DNA from: Paenibacillus tyrphae
GTDB taxonomy: Bacteria; Bacillota; Bacilli; Paenibacillales; NBRC-103111
Assembly: GCF_024158745.1 (NCBI RefSeq)
Contig: NZ_JAMZAW010000001.1
Location: forward strand, 186,001 to 250,000
Direction of reading: 5' to 3'
DNA length: 64,000 nt
Positions 33,879 to 43,208 of this stretch are shown in pieces (position 1 is the stretch's first letter; every line of letters begins with the position of its first letter). The notes under the pieces were generated by a model. The model was given only the letters and a program-made list of their open reading frames with translations, did no database searches and was not told the DNA's origin. Both the position numbers and the translations under genes were made by a program.

Positions 33879-35578
33879 TAGTAGTCACGCCACCTCTCGA
33901 AATGCTCCAGCTTCTTTCTCAGTGCGGAGGAAGCTTTTTTGATCTCCTGTTCGTTTTGAGAGGCAAGAACCCGTTCAAACTCTACCAGCAGAGACGAGAT
34001 TTCCGACCGCTTCTCCCCCAGCGCTTCCTCGTACAGCCGTTCTCCCTTGGCCAGCAGCAGCCGGTTCTCCGTTCTTTCGCGGGGATGGATTTTAATATCT
34101 TTCAACTGGTTCAATCTTTCCTGAATTTCCAATTCCGACAGCTTGCCCGGATTTTTCTCGATGATCATCATCTTCTTCGCACCAGTGCTGACCGTAGTGA
34201 CTTCGACCTCCAGAATACCGTTAATATCATACGTAAACCGGACGTCTATGGATTGCTCGCCGGCCTTATCCGGAGGCACCTCGGCCATCAGCTCGCCCAG
34301 CTTCAAGTTATTTTCCACCCGCCGGCCTTCCCCTTGATACACATCCACACTAATCTCTTTCTGGTTATCGTTAAGCGTACAATACGTCCTCACTTTACTG
34401 ACAGGGATCGGGGTGTTCCGTTCAATAATCGGAGAGAAGTGGCCGTGGTCGTACTTCCCTTCCCCCATCCATTTCGAGGTTTCGATACCGAGGGTATAAG
34501 GACATACGTCCGTCAGAACGACCTCTTTCAAAGCCTCTTTTCTTTCCATCAGCGCGACTTGAACGGCCGCCCCCAAGGCAACGGCCTCATCGGGATTGAT
34601 CTGAGTGAAAGGCAGCCGGCCGAACATTTTGCCTACCACCGACTTGATGATTGGCATTCGGGTCGCCCCTCCGATCAAAATGACGGCATCCAGATCGTCC
34701 GGGGACAAGGAAGCGTCCCGCAGCGCGCGCTCAATCGGATGACGCAGACGCAAAATCAGCTGCCCGGCAATTTTCTCAAAATCGTTGCGGTTCAAAGTCG
34801 TCTCGTATGTACGATCTTCCAGCGTGAAGCTCATCTTCCCTTCGTTGTCCGTACCTAAGAACCTTTTGCATAGTTCAGCCTGCTTGAACAGTGCGGAATG
34901 GGCTTTAAAATCCAGCTCTTGAAAATCAATCCCATGGGTTTCGATAAAGTAAGATACAAGCAGTTGGGTAAAATCTTCTCCGCCCAAATAATTGTCACCG
35001 GCTATCGACTGCACTTCCATCACGCCCTCGAAAAATTCCAGGATGGAGACATCGAACGTGCCGCCGCCCAAGTCAAAGACGAGAAACTTGGTATTATCCT
35101 GCTGCTGATGAAGACCGTAGGAGATCGCCGCAGCCGTCGGCTCGCTGATGAGCCGCTCCACCTTTAAGCCCGCAATTTCAGCCGCACGCTTCGTCGCCTT
35201 GCGCTGGGTATCATTGAAATAAGCCGGAACACTGATTACTGCCTCCGTCACGGGATGGCCGAAAAAAGCCTCCGCATCCGCCTTAAGCGATCTGATGACG
35301 AACGAAGACAGCTCTTCCGGAGAAAAAGTATACGGGCCCAGACGATACGTCTTCTCCGTTCCCATATAGCGCTTGAAGGTGGCCGCGGTAAGATCCGGAT
35401 GCGTTATTAATCGTTCTTTTGCGATTTGACCGACCAGAATCTCGCCGTTTTCGTCCACACTGACTATGGAAGGGGTCAAACGCTCCCCGAGCACATTCGG
35501 AATCATAGCGGGACCGTCTTCCGTCCAATAAGCAACCAGACTGTTCGTCGTCCCCAGATCAATACCAATCTTCGTCAT
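33878..35578 (-). CDS. hscC: HscC-like Hsp70 chaperone
   Basis: 566 residues, shorter than DnaK (about 610) and close to E. coli HscC. The ATPase domain is intact: IGIDLGTTNSLVAYW, VPAYFNDTQRKATKRAAEIAGL, LVFDLGGGTFDVSILE, LIGGATRMP. The interdomain linker region is VVLTDVCPYTLGIET, not the DnaK-type VLLLDVTPLSLGIET. A substrate-binding beta domain and a reduced lid follow. First gene of a five-gene operon with two J-like and two DUF1266 genes. AAGAGGTAACC precedes the ATG. Confidence 0.88.
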   Translation of the reverse strand: MTKIGIDLGTTNSLVAYWTEDGPAMIPNVLGERLTPSIVSVDENGEILVGQIAKERLITHPDLTAATFKRYMGTEKTYRLGPYTFSPEELSSFVIRSLKADAEAFFGHPVTEAVISVPAYFNDTQRKATKRAAEIAGLKVERLISEPTAAAISYGLHQQQDNTKFLVFDLGGGTFDVSILEFFEGVMEVQSIAGDNYLGGEDFTQLLVSYFIETHGIDFQELDFKAHSALFKQAELCKRFLGTDNEGKMSFTLEDRTYETTLNRNDFEKIAGQLILRLRHPIERALRDASLSPDDLDAVILIGGATRMPIIKSVVGKMFGRLPFTQINPDEAVALGAAVQVALMERKEALKEVVLTDVCPYTLGIETSKWMGEGKYDHGHFSPIIERNTPIPVSKVRTYCTLNDNQKEISVDVYQGEGRRVENNLKLGELMAEVPPDKAGEQSIDVRFTYDINGILEVEVTTVSTGAKKMMIIEKNPGKLSELEIQERLNQLKDIKIHPRERTENRLLLAKGERLYEEALGEKRSEISSLLVEFERVLASQNEQEIKKASSALRKKLEHFERWRDY

Positions 35579-35633
35579 TCCCGGTTACCTCTTTTCCATT
35601 GTTAATGGCCTATGAAAAACGCCTTTCTTTTCC

Positions 35634-35658
35634 ATACCCTAAGTTTATCGGTCGTTCC
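35634..35658 (-). promoter_or_regulatory. Candidate alternative-sigma promoter of the Hsp70 operon
   Basis: GGAACG (35653-35658) and GGGTAT (35634-35639) are 13 bp apart. GGGTAT resembles a sigma-B -10 and GGAAC an ECF -35, so the assignment is mixed. No sigma-A promoter of good quality was seen in this gap. Confidence 0.25.
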
Positions 35659-35692
35659 TTCACTTTTTTTAAATCGATATTGTGAAAATAAA

Positions 35693-35733
35693 ATCGGCCG
35701 CCGCTTCTTTGCGTACAAAGAAACGACCGCCGG
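35693..35733 (-). terminator. Terminator of the NikR-like gene
   Basis: GGTCGTTTCTTTG pairs with CAAAGAAGCGGC around a TACG loop, followed on the minus strand by ATTTTATTTT. Confidence 0.75.
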
Positions 35734-35744
35734 TTTAAAGGAGG

Positions 35745-36212
35745 CTAGCTATGATGATGCTCCGCGGCATCGGCGTGATCCTGTCCGGTCCCCCGCTCGT
35801 CCAAATACGTGACGGAAAGCTCGGCGTAAAGCACGCCCTTCTGTACTTGAATCTTGTGCTGCAGTTCCCGAAGCCTAGACAGTAAGCCGCGAACGACAAT
35901 GATTTCGAGACATTGATCGTGATTCAGATGGACATGCATCGTCGAAATAATGTCGTGATGGTAATTATGCTGTAGCTCGATAAGCTGCAAAGGAAGATCG
36001 GCCGCATGGTGATCGTACACCATGACGATCGTACCCGCTACGAGCTGATCGGCCTTCAAGCCGCCCGGCTCCAGTAGCACTTTACGCACAAGATCCCGGA
36101 TCGCTTCCGATCGGTTCGTGTACCCCTGCTCCGCGATATATTGATCAAACTGCTTGATCAGTTCCTCCGGCATGGATACGCCAAACCGGGTCAATACGTC
36201 TTTCTCCAACAA
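35745..36212 (-). CDS. nikR: NikR-family ribbon-helix-helix metal regulator
   Basis: About 155 residues. An N-terminal ribbon-helix-helix (LTRFGVSMPEELIKQFDQYI, YTNRSEAIRDLVR) is joined to an ACT-like nickel domain with the metal ligands His-x-His...Cys in STMHVHLNHDQCLEIIVVRG. The C-terminal tail is His/Asp-rich (DHADAAEHHHS), unusual and possibly an extra metal site. TTG start at 36212 or 36209 behind GAGGTGA. No nickel transporter is adjacent, so targets lie elsewhere. Confidence 0.85.
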   Translation of the reverse strand: MLEKDVLTRFGVSMPEELIKQFDQYIAEQGYTNRSEAIRDLVRKVLLEPGGLKADQLVAGTIVMVYDHHAADLPLQLIELQHNYHHDIISTMHVHLNHDQCLEIIVVRGLLSRLRELQHKIQVQKGVLYAELSVTYLDERGTGQDHADAAEHHHS

Positions 36213-36333
36213 TCGTTCACCTCAATCCGCACACTCTCCCGATTATTGTAGCACACCCGACGCCCAAACTGAATTCGGAGGCAAACGAAATAGCCCCTCC
36301 GCCGGACGGCACATTATACCAGCCGAAACCGAC

Positions 36334-36375
36334 AAAAAACCGGCCTGCCTCCCCCCTCCAGGGCTGCAAGCCGGT
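36334..36375 (-). terminator. Terminator of the miaB-ricA operon
   Basis: ACCGGCTTGC pairs with GCAGGCCGGT, followed on the minus strand by TTTTTT. Confidence 0.8.
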
Positions 36376-36409
36376 TCTCAAAACTAACTGCGCATCGGTA
36401 TAATGTTGT

Positions 36410-36853
36410 TTACTCGCTGCATCCTGAACGGGCTACGGTTCCTTGTTCTACCGTAATCGTATCGGAGATGGTATCGCGAATGACGCTCATGACAAGCTGA
36501 AGCAAGTAATTGATATCTTCCTGCGACTGCTTGAATTGGCTCACAATCGGGATCGAGTCGAGCTGATCCTGCAGCTCGTCGATTTCCTTCTCGATTTTTT
36601 CAACCATCTTCTTATTCTCGAACGACTCGAAAGCGACGATTTCCTTCTGCTTCTTTTTGATCGCGCTAATCAACGTCTGGATGTGATCGTTACCGGCAAT
36701 TTGCTGCTCCGCCTGCTGGAAAAACTGAACCTCGCTCGAGGTAGCCAGCAGACCTGCCAGCTCCTTCGCTTTACCCAAAATGTCTTCACGCACGATCATT
36801 TCCGTATTCGTATACAGCTCCATGCCGCAATTCGTATATTTTTGCTCTGCCAT
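36410..36853 (-). CDS. ricA: RicA (YmcA) of the RicAFT complex
   Basis: 147 residues of YlbF/YmcA-type helical protein (ELAGLLATSSEVQFFQQAEQQI). A C-terminal Cys (SGCSE) matches the position of the cluster-binding Cys of B. subtilis YmcA; a second Cys (TNCGME) is at the N-terminus. RicA, RicF and RicT form an iron-sulfur complex affecting RNase Y-dependent RNA maturation, competence, sporulation and biofilm. It lies 28 bp after miaB, the same linkage as in B. subtilis. RNase Y is encoded 8 kb away. Confidence 0.88.
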   Translation of the reverse strand: MAEQKYTNCGMELYTNTEMIVREDILGKAKELAGLLATSSEVQFFQQAEQQIAGNDHIQTLISAIKKKQKEIVAFESFENKKMVEKIEKEIDELQDQLDSIPIVSQFKQSQEDINYLLQLVMSVIRDTISDTITVEQGTVARSGCSE

Positions 36854-36881
36854 TAGGATTCGTCACGCCCCTGCATTCGAT

Positions 36882-38357
36882 TTATTGAGCCACGGCTTCT
36901 CCGACCAATTCGCCTTTGATGTAGAATGTCGGGGTTTCCGTTATTTTCACTTGGACAAACCGCCCTACCAATTCCTTCGGCCCTTCGAAATGAACGAGCT
37001 TGTTCGTGCGAGTCCGACCGGCCAATACGGCGGCATTGTTCTTGCTTTCGCCCTCAACCAGCACTTCCAGCGTCTGTCCTTTCAGCCGCTCATTGCTCTG
37101 CTTGGCGTAGACGTTGAGCACGTCGTTCAAACGAATGAGACGGTCCCGCTTCACCTCATAAGGCACGTTATCCTCCATGCCCGCCGCCGGCGTACCTTCC
37201 CGCGGGGAATAGATGAACGTATAAGCGCTGTCGTAGCCAACTTCCTGCACGAGCGAGATTGTTTCCTCGAACTGCTCGTCGGTTTCGCCCGGAAAACCTA
37301 CGATAATATCCGTCGTCAGAACGACATCCGGAATCGCCTTTTTGATTTTGGCGACCAGCTCCAGGTAATGCTCGCGCGTATATTTGCGGCTCATCCGCTT
37401 CAAAATCTCGTTGCTGCCCGACTGCACCGGTAGATGGATATGCTCCATCAGGTTGCCTTTTTGGGCCAGCACCTCGATCAAACGGTCGTCAAAATCACGC
37501 GGGTGTGACGTCGTGAAGCGGACACGTGGAATGTCGATCTTGCGGACTTCGTCCATCAAATCGCCGAGCCCGTATTTCATATCGTCGAAATCTTTGCCGT
37601 AGGCGTTTACGTTCTGACCGAGCAGCATGATTTCCTTGAAACCCTGACGCGCCAAGTCGCGTACTTCGGCAATCACGTCCTGCGGAAGGCGGCTGCGCTC
37701 CTTGCCCCGCGTATACGGCACGATACAGTACGTACAGAACTTGTCGCAGCCGTACATGATGTTGACCCACGCTTTGATGCCTTCGCGCTTCTTCGGCAGG
37801 TTTTCGATGATGTCGCCTTCTTTGGACCATACCTCGATCACCATTTCCTTGCTGAACATCGCTTCCTTCAACAGGAACGGCAAACGATGGATGTTATGCG
37901 TGCCGAAGATCAGATCGACGAATGGATGCTTCTTCAAAATCCGGTTCACGACCGATTCTTCCTGCGACATACAGCCGCATACGCCCAGGATGAGCGACGG
38001 CTTCTCGATCTTCAGATGCTTGAGATGGCCTAGCTCGCCAAACACTTTATCTTCCGCATTTTCCCGTACGGCACAGGTGTTGAGCAGAATGATGTCCGCC
38101 TGCTTGCGGTCATCGGTGGACCGGTAGCCCATCTGCTCCAGCAACCCTTTGATCGTCTCGGTGTCGTGTTCGTTCATTTGACAGCCGTACGTTTGAATCA
38201 AGTAATACTTGTCCTTGCCGATCTCGCGCATCTCTTCCGGGATGTCGAAATCGTAATGCACTTGAATGTCTTCTTTCCCCCGCTTCTTCGCATCGCTGAG
38301 AGACGGCGGCTGGAAATATATCGAGTAATCTTTCTCGGATTTATTTTTTGTCGTCAT
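36882..38357 (-). CDS. miaB: tRNA-2-methylthio-N6-dimethylallyladenosine synthase
   Basis: 491 residues. UPF0004 domain with three cluster Cys ([26 protein letters not shown]), a radical-SAM motif CDKFCTYC and a C-terminal TRAM domain. It adds the methylthio group to i6A37 of tRNAs. The extended N-terminus (about 45 residues) is typical of Gram-positive MiaB. Co-transcribed with ricA. Confidence 0.97.
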   Translation of the reverse strand: MTTKNKSEKDYSIYFQPPSLSDAKKRGKEDIQVHYDFDIPEEMREIGKDKYYLIQTYGCQMNEHDTETIKGLLEQMGYRSTDDRKQADIILLNTCAVRENAEDKVFGELGHLKHLKIEKPSLILGVCGCMSQEESVVNRILKKHPFVDLIFGTHNIHRLPFLLKEAMFSKEMVIEVWSKEGDIIENLPKKREGIKAWVNIMYGCDKFCTYCIVPYTRGKERSRLPQDVIAEVRDLARQGFKEIMLLGQNVNAYGKDFDDMKYGLGDLMDEVRKIDIPRVRFTTSHPRDFDDRLIEVLAQKGNLMEHIHLPVQSGSNEILKRMSRKYTREHYLELVAKIKKAIPDVVLTTDIIVGFPGETDEQFEETISLVQEVGYDSAYTFIYSPREGTPAAGMEDNVPYEVKRDRLIRLNDVLNVYAKQSNERLKGQTLEVLVEGESKNNAAVLAGRTRTNKLVHFEGPKELVGRFVQVKITETPTFYIKGELVGEAVAQ

Positions 38358-38459
38358 GAAATGAATTCCTCCTGAAGCTTGCAGTATGCTGCAAAGATCA
38401 TACCTTTCATTATATCATGCTTGCAGCCTGCATTTCAAAGAAATTCATGGGTGGGTAGT

Positions 38460-38628
38460 AGTCCGGTGAATAAAAGCCCGCTACGTGAGCGGCATCATTC
38501 TTCCGATCGCTCTTGTCCCCGTATTCTTTAATCTAATAACCCACTTAGTGGTTAGAATCCGGAGACAAAGGCGAACGCTACCGCTTCTCCAGAACGATTC
38601 CGCTCCTCCGCTTTTTATTCACCGGACT
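38460..38628. repeat. Foldback (MITE-like) element 3
   Basis: About 169 bp with perfect-to-near-perfect ends AGTCCGGTGAATAAAAGC and its inverse GCTTTTTATTCACCGGACT. Positions 38561-38592 match 22397-22428 of element 2 at 29 of 32 bases, and 8065-8096 of element 1 in reverse orientation. The terminal repeats differ from those of elements 1 and 2, and no hairpin duplication flanks it. It ends two bases from the pduL stop codon and may help terminate that gene. Confidence 0.7.
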
Positions 38629-38630
38629 TT

Positions 38631-39200
38631 TTAGGCTAAAATAACGCCGATATCGCCGGTTTTAATTCCGGCCGCGTTCGCTTCGTCGGTATCGATATGC
38701 ATGTCCAACGCGAATTGATCGGATACCCGGGCAATCACATGCTCAAACGTTACGCCGCGCTCTCCTTCGACGCGCACGGTAAGCTCCTGTTTATCCGCAA
38801 TGCCCCACTTAGCCGCATCGTCCGTATGAAAATGAATATGGCGTGCCGCTACGATGACGCCTTCCTGCAGTTCCACTTCGCCGGCCGGGCCGATGACCTT
38901 AATCCCGGGCGTACCATCGATATGGCCGGACTCGCGTACGGGCGGATTCACCCCGAGAGCGAACGCATCGGTACGGGATACTTCAAGCTGGGATTTGCTG
39001 CGAGCCGGTCCTAAAATGCGAACCTTGTCGAAACGGCCTTTAGGTCCGACGACCGCGACCGTTTCCTCGGCAGCGTACTGCCCCGGCTGCGATAGTGCCT
39101 TCATCTCCTTTAATTCATACCCTGCGCCAAAAAGCAAAGCAATATGTTCTTTCGACAAATGAATATGTCTGGCGGAAACGCCGATCGGTACTTGTTTCAT
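38631..39200 (-). CDS. pduL: Phosphate propanoyltransferase (PduL-type phosphotransacylase)
   Basis: About 189 residues. The two PduL domains show metal-binding His motifs: SARHIHLS near the N-terminus and AARHIHFH in the centre, plus SDQFALDMHIDTDEAN. It exchanges CoA and phosphate on acetyl or propionyl groups, an alternative to Pta. No microcompartment genes are nearby, so it probably acts in the cytosol. ATG at 39200 with GAGGGG upstream; 39206 is also possible. Confidence 0.9.
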   Translation of the reverse strand: MKQVPIGVSARHIHLSKEHIALLFGAGYELKEMKALSQPGQYAAEETVAVVGPKGRFDKVRILGPARSKSQLEVSRTDAFALGVNPPVRESGHIDGTPGIKVIGPAGEVELQEGVIVAARHIHFHTDDAAKWGIADKQELTVRVEGERGVTFEHVIARVSDQFALDMHIDTDEANAAGIKTGDIGVILA

Positions 39201-39263
39201 TTCCATGTGCCCCTCTCTTATGCAAAAGATTCCATGAAGCTCAAGTCTATTATACCCGCACGA

Positions 39264-39297
39264 CATAAAAAAAGCATACGGCTCTAGGCCGTATGCT
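39264..39297 (-). terminator. Terminator of the korAB operon
   Basis: AGCATACGGC pairs with GCCGTATGCT across a CTAGA-type loop, followed on the minus strand by seven T. Confidence 0.85.
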
Positions 39298-39314
39298 TAA
39301 GAAATTTCGAAAAA

Positions 39315-40181
39315 TTATTTGAATTCCGCCACCAATTTTTCAAACTCTTGCTCGGTGATTTGAATATTTTGCTTCGCAAGACCTTCCGGCTTGAAGCCTG
39401 CAACCATATCCTCGTAGCTTTTTCTGCTCTTGTCTTGGTAGATAAGTCCTGTCACGAGGCTGTTCGTTTCCATGATTTTCGTCATGGCTGCAACACGGTT
39501 GGAAGCATCGTAGTCCGGCGTTTCTTCCAGATCGACGATATGCTCTTTGAACCACTCGTACGTGTTCACTTTGTTGAAGGTTACACACGGGCTGAACACG
39601 TTGATGAAGGAGAAGCCTTCATGCTTCATGCCTTCTTCGATCAAGGAAGTCAGCTGTTTCAAGTTGCTGGAGAACGATTGACCGATAAACGTAGCTCCTG
39701 CAGCCAGCGCTACTTCAAGCGGCGACAATGCGGACTCGATGGAGCCGGAGGGCGTCGATTTCGTCTTGAAGCCCTCGGCGCTGCGGGGCGACGTTTGACC
39801 TTTGGTCAAGCCGTAAATTTGGTTATCCATAACGATATAAGTGATGTTGATGTTCCGGCGGATCGCATGAACCGTATGACCCATCCCGATTGCGAAGCCG
39901 TCACCGTCGCCGCCTGCGGCGATGACAGTCAGCTCGCGGTTAGCCATTTTGAGACCTTGCGCGATTGGCAACGAACGTCCGTGAACACCGTGGAATCCGT
40001 AAGCGTTGATGTATCCGGAAATCCGGCCGGAACAGCCGATCCCTGAGACAACCGCAAGCTGTTCCGGTTCCAGACCGACATTGGCAGCCGCTCTTTGGAT
40101 AGCCGCTTGCACGGAGAAGTCGCCGCAACCTGGGCACCAGTTCGGTTTGATATTGTTACGGAAATCTTTTAACGTTGCCAT
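39315..40181 (-). CDS. korB: 2-oxoacid:ferredoxin oxidoreductase, beta subunit
   Basis: 288 residues. Thiamine-diphosphate-binding GGDGDGFAIGMGHTVHAIRRN is clear, with cluster-type Cys in NWCPGCGDF and GIGCSGR. With KorA it decarboxylates a 2-oxoacid (2-oxoglutarate or pyruvate) to acyl-CoA while reducing ferredoxin. It overlaps the end of korA by 13 bp. Confidence 0.93.
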   Translation of the reverse strand: MATLKDFRNNIKPNWCPGCGDFSVQAAIQRAAANVGLEPEQLAVVSGIGCSGRISGYINAYGFHGVHGRSLPIAQGLKMANRELTVIAAGGDGDGFAIGMGHTVHAIRRNINITYIVMDNQIYGLTKGQTSPRSAEGFKTKSTPSGSIESALSPLEVALAAGATFIGQSFSSNLKQLTSLIEEGMKHEGFSFINVFSPCVTFNKVNTYEWFKEHIVDLEETPDYDASNRVAAMTKIMETNSLVTGLIYQDKSRKSYEDMVAGFKPEGLAKQNIQITEQEFEKLVAEFK

Positions 40182-41920
40182 ACAAGGTTCAACTCCTGAC
40201 AGTATTTAGTGATTTCGGCAGGCAAGAACGGATTACCGTCATATTTCAACATGCTTTTAATTTTATCGGCGTAGCCAACGTTCAGCTTAATCAAGGAAGC
40301 GAGCTGAGCGGTAGCATTGTTTTCAACAACAACGACCGTTTTCGCTTTTTCCAGGTACGGCTTGATCTCTTCAACTGGGAACGGATGCAGCAAACGAACG
40401 GTGATGTGGTTCGTTTTCAACCCTTTGTCATCCAGACGACGTCTTGCTTCGTCAATCGTGCCGCCCGTGGAGCCCATACCGATGATGAGCAGATCCGGCT
40501 CTTCATGAGGAGCATCAACCAGAATCGGATTGGTTACTTTCAAGTGCTTCATTTTTCCCAAACGTTTGTCCATCATTTTCTTACGGTTAACCGGGCTTTC
40601 CGACGGACGTCCGTCTTCGGCGTGCTCAACCCCGGTTACATGGTGGATGCCGTATTTTTGACCCGGCACCGAACGTTTGGAAACACCGTTCTCGGTGAAT
40701 TCGTAGCGTTTAAACATTTGGTTCTCAGCCAGAGCAGGCAGTTCGCCCGTTTGCAGCTCGCCGCGTTTGATCTGGATTTTATTGTAATCGAGCAATTCGC
40801 TTGTTTGTTTACCCAAGGAAAGCTGCAGGTCCGTCAGCAAAATAACCGGAACCTGATATTCTTCCGCCAAGTTGAACGCTTCGATCGCATCGTAGAAGCA
40901 CTCTTCGATGGTCGAAGGCGACAGAACGATTTTCGGAATTTCGCCGTGCGTCCCGTGAATCATGGCAAGCACGTCGGATTGCTCCTGCTTCGTCGGAAGT
41001 CCCGTACTTGGACCGCCGCGCTGCGTATCGACGATAACGATAGGCGTTTCCGTCATACCGGCCAAGCCGATCGCTTCCATCATCAAGGAAAGACCAGGGC
41101 CTGCGGAAGCCGTCAGGGCGCGAACGCCGCCGTAGTTGGCCCCAATGGCCATCGTACATGCTGCGATCTCGTCTTCGGTTTGGATAACCGTTCCGCCGAA
41201 TTTCGGCAGCGTCTTGATCAGGTATTCCATAATTTCGGAAGCCGGCGTGATCGGGTAGGCAGGCATGAAGCGGCAACCTGCGGCGACTGCGCCAAGAGCG
41301 ATAGCGTCGTTACCGATCATGAACAGCTTTTGCTTGCCGTCGGCAGGCTCCAACTGGAACTCCGGCAGCGGACCGCCCGTCAATTCGAGAACGAACTCGG
41401 CAGCTTTGCGAACCGCTTCCACGTTCTTCTCCACCACGGCAGCGCCTTTGCGGCCGAACTCTTCTTCTACTGCTTTATTAAACACTTCAAGCGGCAAACC
41501 AAGCAAAGCCCAAGATGCGCCGGAAGCAGCCATATTCTTAAACAAGGAAGTGCCAAGCTCTTCCGCAATCGCCGTAATCGGCACCGGGAACAGTCTTGCT
41601 TTAACGCCTTCCGGAACGACCGGATTAACCTTTGCGTCGGCGATGATTACGCCGTTCTCGCGCAGCTCGTGCGCATTCACATCAATCGTTTCTTGGTCAA
41701 AGGCCACGAGAATGTCCAAATCGTCGGAAATGGAGCGAATCGGTTTCGTACTGATTCTGATTTTATTGTTTGTGTGGCCGCCTTTGATCCGCGAGGAAAA
41801 ATGACGGTACCCGTACAAGTAGTACCCCAGTCTGGTCAATGCCGTGGAAAAGATTTTGTCGGTACTTTCCACGCCTTCCCCCTGTTGTCCTCCGACCTTC
41901 CAAGATAATTGGCTAATCAA
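40169..41920 (-). CDS. korA: 2-oxoacid:ferredoxin oxidoreductase, alpha (gamma-alpha fused) subunit
   Basis: 583 residues: the gamma domain (about 1-180, WKVGGQQGEGVESTDKIF) is fused to the alpha pyrimidine-binding and transketolase-C regions (PAYPITPASEIMEYL; ASAGPGLSLMMEA). This arrangement is the Kor type with fused gamma-alpha. TTG start at 41920 with AAAAGGAG nine bases upstream. Gene order dipeptidase-korA-korB-miaB next to spoVS is shared by several spore formers. Confidence 0.93.
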   Translation of the reverse strand: MISQLSWKVGGQQGEGVESTDKIFSTALTRLGYYLYGYRHFSSRIKGGHTNNKIRISTKPIRSISDDLDILVAFDQETIDVNAHELRENGVIIADAKVNPVVPEGVKARLFPVPITAIAEELGTSLFKNMAASGASWALLGLPLEVFNKAVEEEFGRKGAAVVEKNVEAVRKAAEFVLELTGGPLPEFQLEPADGKQKLFMIGNDAIALGAVAAGCRFMPAYPITPASEIMEYLIKTLPKFGGTVIQTEDEIAACTMAIGANYGGVRALTASAGPGLSLMMEAIGLAGMTETPIVIVDTQRGGPSTGLPTKQEQSDVLAMIHGTHGEIPKIVLSPSTIEECFYDAIEAFNLAEEYQVPVILLTDLQLSLGKQTSELLDYNKIQIKRGELQTGELPALAENQMFKRYEFTENGVSKRSVPGQKYGIHHVTGVEHAEDGRPSESPVNRKKMMDKRLGKMKHLKVTNPILVDAPHEEPDLLIIGMGSTGGTIDEARRRLDDKGLKTNHITVRLLHPFPVEEIKPYLEKAKTVVVVENNATAQLASLIKLNVGYADKIKSMLKYDGNPFLPAEITKYCQELNLVWQR

Positions 41921-42144
41921 CGTTGTCCACTCCTTTTAAATTCGCTGACATGCAGCTAAACCATGAACTGTAAAGATTGATTTCATATAAAAAAAATCTT
42001 TCAGTTGTCTCATCAAATTCTATGACTAATACACGTAAAAAGCAAGGGTTTTCGACAAAATGCATAGATAGCTTTTTTAGATCAAATCCATATCGATTAG
42101 AGAATAATTTAGTTGTCTTATATCTACAAATCAGATGTTAATTT

Positions 42145-43089
42145 TTAATGAATGGGCAAATGACGATGCAGGAACGTAAACCAGTTGCGGTACATGATCC
42201 CTCTCACCAGCTCTTCTGGAAAACGTCTAAGCAAAGCTTCCGTCAGGTACGGGATCTTCCCCGCATGCTCCAGTCCCGGAATCCATTGATCGATGCCGTC
42301 AAAATCCGAACCGAGCACAAGCTGGCCGCTGCCCTCCAGCGAGCAAATATGCTCGACATGCTGCAGGACACCGTCAATGGATGCTTGACGGCCTTGCTGC
42401 ACGAACCAGGGAACGAACGTTACGCCGATGCGTCCGTCCCTCCGGACAATTTCCCGGATTTGCCCGTTGTTCAAGTTTCTCGGATGTCCGCACACGGCTC
42501 TTGCATTGGAATGCGTCGCCACGAACGGCTTGGCCGAAGCCGCCGTCAAATCCCAGAACGCCGCCTCGGACAAATAGGACGCATCCAATAGCATACCCAA
42601 ATCGTTGCAGTCTTTAATAAACGTTTTGCCGCGCCGCGTAAATCCGCCCTGCCTAGGCTCTAGCACCCCATCGGCAGCCCAATTGGCGTAATTCCATGTC
42701 GTTCCGATCATTCGGACGCCCAGATGATATAACGTCCGAAGATATAAGGGATTCCCCTGTAGCGCATCCGCGCCTTCGAGCGTGAGCATCGCTCCGGTCT
42801 GATTGCCCGTCAGCACCGCTTCCAAATCGGCACGGTTTTTAACCTGCCGCATGCGCGGATCCCGCACCACTTTCTGATAAAAAATATTTATATATTCCAA
42901 GTAATGGTCAAATTGCGGCTGAGTTATACGTTCAGGCAAGTAAATCGCAAAAAATTGCAGTTTTACGCCCCCTTGCGTCATTTTCGCATAAGATACGTCC
43001 AATGCGCTCGCATGAGGTCCGAAAAAATCAATGCCAGGGTCCTCAACCATTTTGAGCAAAGCATCACAGTGCCCGTCGATAACATGCAT
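42145..43089 (-). CDS. Membrane dipeptidase (renal dipeptidase family, M19)
   Basis: 314 residues. Zinc ligands appear in VIDGHCDALLKM (His-x-Asp), the bridging Glu in LTLEGADAL, His in VATHSNARAVCGHPRNL and Asp in LGSDFDGI. The family hydrolyses dipeptides, including D-amino-acid-containing ones. There is no signal peptide, so it is cytosolic here. AAGGAGGGGA precedes the ATG. The AT-rich gap of about 200 bp before korA shows no gene. Confidence 0.92.
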   Translation of the reverse strand: MHVIDGHCDALLKMVEDPGIDFFGPHASALDVSYAKMTQGGVKLQFFAIYLPERITQPQFDHYLEYINIFYQKVVRDPRMRQVKNRADLEAVLTGNQTGAMLTLEGADALQGNPLYLRTLYHLGVRMIGTTWNYANWAADGVLEPRQGGFTRRGKTFIKDCNDLGMLLDASYLSEAAFWDLTAASAKPFVATHSNARAVCGHPRNLNNGQIREIVRRDGRIGVTFVPWFVQQGRQASIDGVLQHVEHICSLEGSGQLVLGSDFDGIDQWIPGLEHAGKIPYLTEALLRRFPEELVRGIMYRNWFTFLHRHLPIH

Positions 43090-43144
43090 CGGCTATCCCC
43101 TCCTTGGGAGCAGACTTCACACTGGGCCAAAATGAAATGAAACC

Positions 43145-43175
43145 AAAAAAAACCTGTCTACATAAGTAAACAGGT
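43145..43175 (-). terminator. Terminator of spoVS
   Basis: ACCTGT/ACAGGT stem with inner TAC/GTA, followed on the minus strand by eight T. Confidence 0.85.
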
Positions 43176-43208
43176 GCTTTGGTCATTCGGTTATAAGCTG
43201 CAAAGCCA

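Noticed and set aside
40175..41908. 577-codon frame on the plus strand opposite korA
   Set aside because: It is antisense to a clearly conserved enzyme, and its composition (Arg, His, Phe, Gln excess) is that of a mirror frame.
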